Source: Pseudomonadota bacterium (GTDB lineage: Bacteria; Pseudomonadota; Gammaproteobacteria; Burkholderiales; Thiobacillaceae). Taken from it: DNA of 45,022 nt. Location: contig JAJZTS010000013.1 in the NCBI GenBank assembly GCA_021848725.1, positions 1-45,022 on the forward strand, given 5' to 3'. The position numbers and the translations under genes were made by a program. The notes under the pieces were generated by a model. It was not told the DNA's origin. It saw only the letters and a program-made list of their open reading frames with translations, and did no database searches. This document shows positions 41,046 through 45,022 of the stretch, one piece after another. Each line of letters begins with the position of its first letter. The stretch's first letter is position 1.

Positions 41046-41072
41046 TTGACAAACGTAACGCTACACTATACA
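41046..41072 (+). promoter_or_regulatory. Promoter for the higBA pair next to intI
   Basis: A perfect TTGACA (41046-41051) is followed by TATACA (41067-41072) at 15 bp, or TACAGT (41069-41074) at 17 bp. The predicted start lies within a few bases of the GTG at 41081, so the message may be almost leaderless. Confidence 0.5.
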
Positions 41073-41080
41073 GTCATGCC

Positions 41081-41359
41081 GTGATCAAGTCATTCCTGCA
41101 CAAGGGGCTCAAGCTCTTTTTCGAGACGGGCAAGAAGACTGGTATCCAGCCGCATCATGCCGGCCGGCTGAGTCGGCAGCTTGTGCGTCTGGATTTGGCC
41201 AAGGGGCCTGCGGACATGAACGTTCCCGGTTGGGATCTACACGCTCTGGCCGGCAATCTGGCAGGCCATTACTCGATCACGGTGAATGGCAACTGGCGCA
41301 TGACCTTCCGCTTCGAAGGCGAAGACGCCGTGCTGGTGGATTATCAGGATTATCACTGA
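41081..41359 (+). CDS. higB: HigB-family toxin (RelE superfamily)
   Basis: From GTG 41081 the product has 92 residues: MIKSFLHKGLKLFFETGKKTGIQPHHAGRLSRQLVRLDLAKGPADMNVPGWDLHALAGNLAGHYSITVNGNWRMTFRFEGEDAVLVDYQDYH. This is the complete, typical sequence pattern of HigB/killer proteins that cut mRNA on the ribosome. The Arg of NWRMTFRF and the terminal DYH region are conserved. It lies 52 bp after intI on the same strand, outside the cassette array, and is followed 11 bp later by its antitoxin. Confidence 0.95.
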   Translation: MIKSFLHKGLKLFFETGKKTGIQPHHAGRLSRQLVRLDLAKGPADMNVPGWDLHALAGNLAGHYSITVNGNWRMTFRFEGEDAVLVDYQDYH

Positions 41360-41370
41360 CAGGTTTGCTT

Positions 41371-41673
41371 ATGACGCGTATGTACAACCCGCCGCATCCC
41401 GGTGAAACCTTGCGCGACGATGTGTTGCCGGCATTGGGCCTGAGCGTGACCCAGGCGGCCGAGCAGTTAGGTGTGACGCGTGTCGCCCTCTCCAGGGTGC
41501 TCAACGGTCGCGCCGCGATTTCGCCGGAGATGGCTCTGCGTTTGGAGGCTTGGCTCGGTGTGGAACACGGTGGCCGTGCCGATGCTTGGATTGCCCAGCA
41601 GGCCGCCTATGATCTGTGGAAGGCGCGCAAGGCGGGCAAGCCGAAAGTGACACCGTTGAAGCTGGCGGCGTGA
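41371..41673 (+). CDS. higA: HigA-family antitoxin (XRE)
   Basis: The 100-residue product has the HigA/VapI signature NPPHPGETLRDDVLPALGLSVTQAAEQLGVTRVALSRVLNGRAAISPEMALRLEAWLG. It binds HigB and represses the operon. ATG 41371 opens MTRMYNPPHPGE; the second Met three codons later is possible. Linked toxin-antitoxin pairs are often found with integrons, where they may stabilise the array (established knowledge for super-integrons). Confidence 0.95.
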   Translation: MTRMYNPPHPGETLRDDVLPALGLSVTQAAEQLGVTRVALSRVLNGRAAISPEMALRLEAWLGVEHGGRADAWIAQQAAYDLWKARKAGKPKVTPLKLAA

Positions 41674-41706
41674 AGATTGTGCGCATGAAGAAATTGAAAC
41701 TGCATT

Positions 41707-41742
41707 CCCTCACCGCAGCCCTCTCCCGGAGGGAGAGGGGGG
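41707..41742 (+). repeat. Short family-C repeat after higA
   Basis: CCCTCACC followed by the hairpin CTCTCCCGGAGGGAGAG is the inner part of the family-C element seen at 31925. It lies 34 bp downstream of higA and may act as a transcription end. Confidence 0.75.
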
Positions 41743-41779
41743 GTTAAGTGCAATGTGAAGTTAAGGGGGGCTGATTAGG

Positions 41780-41850
41780 TGGTCATGCCCGCGCAGGCGG
41801 GCATCCAGTTCGTTGATTTTCTGGGTTCCCGCCTTCGCGGGAACGGCGAT
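41780..41850 (+). repeat. Family-A palindromic repeat upstream of sdhB
   Basis: Two hairpin arms (GTCATGCCCGCGCAGGCGGG and CTGGGTTCCCGCCTTCGCGG onward) flank a short spacer. The element is nearly the reverse complement of the copy at 42866-42935, so the two flank sdhB-sdhE in opposite orientation. The 75 bp between it and sdhB have no clear promoter. Confidence 0.88.
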
Positions 41851-41925
41851 ATTGGGCTTTTGCAGAGCTTTCTTAACACTTCATCGAGCCGGATCACTCT
41901 TGCCACTCCTTCGCTAGGAAGGTCT

Positions 41926-42621
41926 ATGCGTTTTGCGATCTACCGTTACGACCCCGAATCCACCGCCGCGCCGCGTATGCAAAGCTATGAGCTGGACATC
42001 GACCCGCGCGGCAAGATGGTGCTCGACGCCTTGCTCGCGCTGAAGGAGCAGGACGACAGCCTGGGCTTTCGCCGCTCTTGCCGCGAGGGGGTGTGCGGTT
42101 CGGATGGGGTGAACGTCAACGGCCGCAACGTGCTGGCCTGCGTCACGCCGCTGGAAGACTTGAAGCAGCCGATCGAGATTCGGCCGCTGCCGCGCTTGGC
42201 GGTGGTGCGCGACTTGATCGTGGACATGGCCGAGTTCATGCGCCATTACCGGGCGGTGAAGCCCTATCTGATCAACCTGGAGCCGGAGCCGGAGAACGAA
42301 CGGCTGCAAAGCCCGGCCGAGCGGGCCGAGCTGGACGGCCTGTACGAGTGCATCCTGTGCGGTTGCTGCACCACGGCTTGCCCGTCGTTTTGGTGGAACC
42401 CGGACAAGTTTCTCGGCCCGGCCGCCTTGCTTCAGGCCTACCGTTTTGTCGCCGATTCGCGCGACCAGGCCACGGCCGAGCGGCTGGACTTTCTGGAAGA
42501 CCCCTACCGGCTGTTCCGTTGCCACGGCATCATGAATTGCGTGGAAGTTTGCCCGAAAGGCTTGAACCCCACGGCCGCGGCCGGCAAAATCAAGGCCCTT
42601 CTGGTGAAACGCGCGCTTTGA
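41926..42621 (+). CDS. sdhB: Succinate dehydrogenase iron-sulfur subunit
   Basis: The 231-residue subunit passes electrons from SdhA FAD to quinone through three clusters. The [2Fe-2S] ligands are in SCREGVCGSDGVNVNGRNVLAC, the [4Fe-4S] in CILCGCCTTACPSFWW and the [3Fe-4S] with CHGIMNCVEVCPKGLNP. ATG 41926 follows TAGGAAGG; the frame runs open further upstream through the repeat, but that part is non-coding. It is separated from sdhA by the ATPase, integron and higBA. Its stop overlaps the sdhE start (TTGA). Confidence 0.98.
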   Translation: MRFAIYRYDPESTAAPRMQSYELDIDPRGKMVLDALLALKEQDDSLGFRRSCREGVCGSDGVNVNGRNVLACVTPLEDLKQPIEIRPLPRLAVVRDLIVDMAEFMRHYRAVKPYLINLEPEPENERLQSPAERAELDGLYECILCGCCTTACPSFWWNPDKFLGPAALLQAYRFVADSRDQATAERLDFLEDPYRLFRCHGIMNCVEVCPKGLNPTAAAGKIKALLVKRAL

Positions 42622-42905
42622 CCGAGGAACTCAACCGCCTGCGCTGGCGCTGCCGGCGCGGCATGCTGGAGCTGGATGCCTGGCTGGGCGGCTTTCTCGA
42701 GACGGGTTACCATGGGCTGGATCAAGGGGAACGCGCTATTTTCGGCCGGCTGATCGAGCACGAAGACATGGACCTGTTTGCCTGGTTGTCGGGCCAAGCG
42801 CCAGTCCCGGCCGAATTTCGGGCCGTGATTGCAAAGATTAGGGAACCTCTGAAAAAGTCCGATTTCGTCGTTCCCGCGCAGGCGGGAACCCAGAAAGATC
42901 AATAA
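42618..42905 (+). CDS. sdhE: Succinate dehydrogenase assembly factor SdhE, with repeat-encoded tail
   Basis: SdhE helps attach FAD covalently to SdhA. The RGMLE motif (residues 14-18, RRGMLELDAWLGGF) and FGRLIEHEDMDLFAWLSGQ are the family marks. The TTG start overlaps the sdhB stop by 4 bp. The body ends near residue 80, as in other SdhE proteins. The last 13 residues (FVVPAQAGTQKDQ) and the stop come from a family-A repeat that lies over the 3' end, so the original stop has been lost or replaced. The domain itself is intact. Confidence 0.92.
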   Translation: MTEELNRLRWRCRRGMLELDAWLGGFLETGYHGLDQGERAIFGRLIEHEDMDLFAWLSGQAPVPAEFRAVIAKIREPLKKSDFVVPAQAGTQKDQ

Positions 42906-42935
42906 ACTGGATGCCCGCCTGCGCGGGCATGACGG
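42866..42935 (-). repeat. Family-A palindromic repeat at the end of sdhE
   Basis: Arms CGTCGTTCCCGCGCAGGCGG (42866 onward) and the inverted GCCCGCCTGCGCGGGCATGACGG flank AGAAAGATCAATAAACTGG. It overlaps the last codons of sdhE and the sdhE-gltA gap. Its reverse complement closely matches the copy at 41780. Confidence 0.88.
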
Positions 42936-42970
42936 CTTAATCAGACCTTCCTTAGAAAAGTGATGCAGAA

Positions 42971-44266
42971 ATGAGTAAAAAGACCGCCACCCTCCAGTTC
43001 AGCGACAAGGACAAGGCCATCGAGCTGCCGGTGCTCGACGGCAGCATCGGCCCCTCGGTCATCGACACCCGTGGCCTGGGCCAGCATGGCGTGTTCGCCT
43101 ACGACCCGGGCTTCTTGTCGACGGCGAGTTGCGCATCCAGCATCACTTATATCGACGGCGACAAGGGCCTGCTCTATTACCGCGGCTACCCGATCGAACA
43201 ATTGGCCGAGCATTCCGACTTTTTGGAGGTGGCCTATCTGCTGATCAACGGCGAGTTGCCGACGGCGGAGCAAAAGGCGAATTTCGTCGGCACGGTGAAA
43301 GAGCACACCATGCTGCACGACTTGATGGCCAACTTCTATCGCGGCTTTCGACGCGACGCCCACCCGATGGCGGTGATGGTCGGCGTGGTCGGCGCGATGT
43401 CGGCCTTCTATCGCGATTCGTCCGACGCCTTCGACCCGGCCCAGCGCGAGATCGCCGCCTTCCGCCTGTTGGCCAAGGTGCCGACCATCGCGGCCTGGAG
43501 CTACAAGTACAACATCGGCGAGCCGTTCATGTATCCGCAGAACCGTTTCAGCTATGCGGAGAACTTCCTGCACATGATGTTCGCCACGCCGTGCGACGAA
43601 TACCAGCCGAACCCGGTGCTGGCCCGCGCGTTGGAGCGCATCTTCATCCTGCATGCCGACCATGAGCAGAATGCCTCGTCGTCGACGGTGCGGGTGGCCG
43701 GATCGAGCGGCGCCAACCCCTTCGCCTGCATCGCGGCCGGCATCGCCTCGCTCTGGGGGCCGCTGCACGGCGGCGCCAACGAGGCGACGCTGACCATGCT
43801 GGAGCAGATCGGCGACGAGAAGCGCATCGGCGAGTTTATCGAGCGGGCCAAGGACAAGACCGATTCCTTCCGGCTGATGGGCTTCGGCCACCGGGTGTAC
43901 AAGAACATGGACCCGCGCGCGGCGATCATGCGCGAGACCTGCCACGAAGTGTTGAACGAACTGGGCCTGAACGACGACCCGCTGTTCAAGCTGGCCTTGA
44001 AGCTGGAGACGATCGCGCTGGAGGACGACTACTTCGTCAAGAAGAAGCTGTATCCCAACGTCGATTTCTATTCCGGCATCGTCATGCGCGCGATGGGCAT
44101 CCCCAACTCGATGTTCACCGCGATCTTCGCCCTGGCCCGCACCGCCGGCTGGACCGCGCAGTGGATGGAGATGATCTCCAGCCCCGAGCACAAGATCGCG
44201 CGGCCGCGCCAGCTATACGTCGGCGCCGCGCGGCGCGACTTCGTGCCGGTCGACAAACGGAAGTAA
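42971..44266 (+). CDS. gltA: Citrate synthase (type II)
   Basis: GltA condenses acetyl-CoA and oxaloacetate to citrate. The 431 residues fit the hexameric, NADH-inhibited type II enzymes of proteobacteria. Catalytic residues are the histidines in ILHADHEQN and GPLHGGANE and the Asp in [20 protein letters not shown] is also conserved. The start ATG 42971 gives [24 protein letters not shown]. It follows sdhE with the repeat in between and is 2 bp from sucA. Confidence 0.98.
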   Translation: MSKKTATLQFSDKDKAIELPVLDGSIGPSVIDTRGLGQHGVFAYDPGFLSTASCASSITYIDGDKGLLYYRGYPIEQLAEHSDFLEVAYLLINGELPTAEQKANFVGTVKEHTMLHDLMANFYRGFRRDAHPMAVMVGVVGAMSAFYRDSSDAFDPAQREIAAFRLLAKVPTIAAWSYKYNIGEPFMYPQNRFSYAENFLHMMFATPCDEYQPNPVLARALERIFILHADHEQNASSSTVRVAGSSGANPFACIAAGIASLWGPLHGGANEATLTMLEQIGDEKRIGEFIERAKDKTDSFRLMGFGHRVYKNMDPRAAIMRETCHEVLNELGLNDDPLFKLALKLETIALEDDYFVKKKLYPNVDFYSGIVMRAMGIPNSMFTAIFALARTAGWTAQWMEMISSPEHKIARPRQLYVGAARRDFVPVDKRK

Positions 44267-44268
44267 GC

Positions 44269-45022
44269 ATGGACCCGCGCGGCGAGGCCTATTACGCAGG
44301 CAGCGCCGAATATCTGGCGGCGCTGGAGGCACGCGAGCAGGCGCCGCCGCCCACGCGCAAGCCCGCCGGCCCGGCCGTCGGCGACCTGGCCCTGTTGCCC
44401 TGCAACGCCGGCCAGGTCGGCGTGCTGCAACTCATCAACGCCTATCGCTTTCACGGCTTTCGCGCCGCCGACCTCGACCCGCTCAAGCGGCTCAATCAAG
44501 ACCCGTTGCCCGAGCTGGACCCGGCCAACTATGGCTTGACCGCGGCCGACCTCGACCTGGAATTCGACACCGGCTCACTGGCCGGGCCGCCGCGCGACAC
44601 GCTGCGCGGCATCCTGGCCCGGCTGCGCAAAGCGTATTGCGGCACCTTGTCGGCCGAGTACATGCACATCCGCAGCACCGAGCAGAAGCGTTGGCTGCAA
44701 GCGCGGCTGGAATCGGACGCGGAGGCGCAGGTGTTCTCGCAGGAACGGCGGCATTGGCTGCTCAAGCAACTGACCCTGGCCGAGACCCTGGAAAAGCTGA
44801 TTCACACCCGTTTCGTCGGCCAGAAGCGGTTCTCGCTGGAAGGCGGCGAATCGCTCATTCCGCTGCTCAACTTCCTGGCCGAGCGCGCCGCCGGTGCCGG
44901 CATCAAGGAGATCGGCCTGGGCATGGCCCATCGCGGCCGGCTCAACGTGCTGCACAACGTGCTGGGCCGCTCCGCGCTGGCCTTGTTCGCCGAGGAGGCC
45001 AATCTCGTCTCGGAGGGCGCTT
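44269..45022 (+). CDS. sucA: 2-oxoglutarate dehydrogenase E1 component, 3'-truncated by window edge
   Basis: This is the first quarter of the thiamine-diphosphate E1 of the 2-oxoglutarate dehydrogenase complex. Translated from ATG 44269 it shows VLQLINAYRFHGFRAADLDPL, LRKAYCGTLSAEYMHIRSTEQKRWLQ, RFVGQKRFSLEGGESLIPLL and EIGLGMAHRGRLNVLHNVLG, all SucA hallmarks. The frame stays open to the window end (251 codons). The N-terminus (MDPRGEAYYAGSAEYLAALEAREQAPPPTR) is about 40 residues shorter than in E. coli, in the segment before the LQLINAYR core. It lies 2 bp after gltA, so gltA-sucA are coupled. Confidence 0.96.
   Translation, partial: MDPRGEAYYAGSAEYLAALEAREQAPPPTRKPAGPAVGDLALLPCNAGQVGVLQLINAYRFHGFRAADLDPLKRLNQDPLPELDPANYGLTAADLDLEFDTGSLAGPPRDTLRGILARLRKAYCGTLSAEYMHIRSTEQKRWLQARLESDAEAQVFSQERRHWLLKQLTLAETLEKLIHTRFVGQKRFSLEGGESLIPLLNFLAERAAGAGIKEIGLGMAHRGRLNVLHNVLGRSALALFAEEANLVSEGA

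Noticed and set aside
41779-41925. A 49-residue N-terminal extension of SdhB
   Set aside because: It is a translation of the family-A repeat; ATG 41926 has its own ribosome-binding site and the standard SdhB start.

Overview
The window reads as a stretch of GC-rich betaproteobacterial chromosome (inference, from gene order and protein flavour: thrS-infC-rpmI-rplT-pheS-pheT-ihfA-merR-tRNA-Pro, surE-pcm-nlpD-rpoS, alaA-hom-thrC, maeB-sdhCDA, sdhB-sdhE-gltA-sucA). It looks like a Thiobacillus/Nitrosomonadales/Rhodocyclales-type genome, but the species cannot be named from this sequence. Both ends are cut inside genes: an NtrC-type activator on the left and sucA on the right.

Layout. 1-1.2 kb: sigma-54 activator and tRNA-Val(GAC). 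1.2-8.8 kb: the translation cluster thrS, infC, rpmI, rplT, pheST, ihfA, a MerR regulator and tRNA-Pro(GGG). 8.8-12.5 kb: a tightly overlapping stationary-phase operon, surE-pcm-nlpD-rpoS-HAD phosphatase. 12.5-17 kb: a DUF498-type gene, then alaA-hom-thrC for alanine, homoserine and threonine synthesis. 17.2-20.5 kb: a partner-switching operon with a diguanylate cyclase, an RsbT-kinase/RsbX-phosphatase fusion, an RsbR-like STAS protein and an RsbS-like STAS protein. 20.5-25.2 kb: nadC, a small unknown gene, clpB with a sigma-32-like promoter, and a lipoprotein. 25.2-27.2 kb: an accessory patch with an HNH nuclease and a higB-higA-DUF3024 operon. 27.2-33.8 kb: acnA, divergent malic enzyme and sdhCDA. 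33.8-36.3 kb: a P3A proton-pump-type ATPase running into the end of sdhA. 36.4-41.0 kb: a chromosomal integron. 41.0-41.7 kb: a second higBA toxin-antitoxin pair. 41.9-45 kb: sdhB, sdhE, gltA and the start of sucA.

The most notable region is the integron. An IntI-type integrase (40042-41028, +) faces away from an array of minus-strand cassettes ending in three well-formed attC sites (66-72 bp, each with a long hairpin and a single unpaired base). The attI-proximal cassette junction lies at 39911-39917. The cassettes carry two unrecognised proteins and a two-gene cassette with a SIR2-domain protein translationally coupled to a small basic protein, which is a candidate NAD-depleting defence module. 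With the ATPase and a toxin-antitoxin pair, the integron separates sdhA from sdhB, so the usual sdhCDAB-sdhE-gltA-sucA order is split by about 8 kb.

Three families of dispersed palindromic repeats are scattered through the window. One copy is inserted in frame in clpB, another supplies the last codons and stop of sdhE, and two nearly identical copies in opposite orientation flank sdhB-sdhE. The stressosome-like operon is the second notable system: its output appears to be c-di-GMP, and its RsbS-like scaffold carries glutamate where the phosphorylated serine of RsbS would be. No stretch over 300 bases lacks a gene or repeat.
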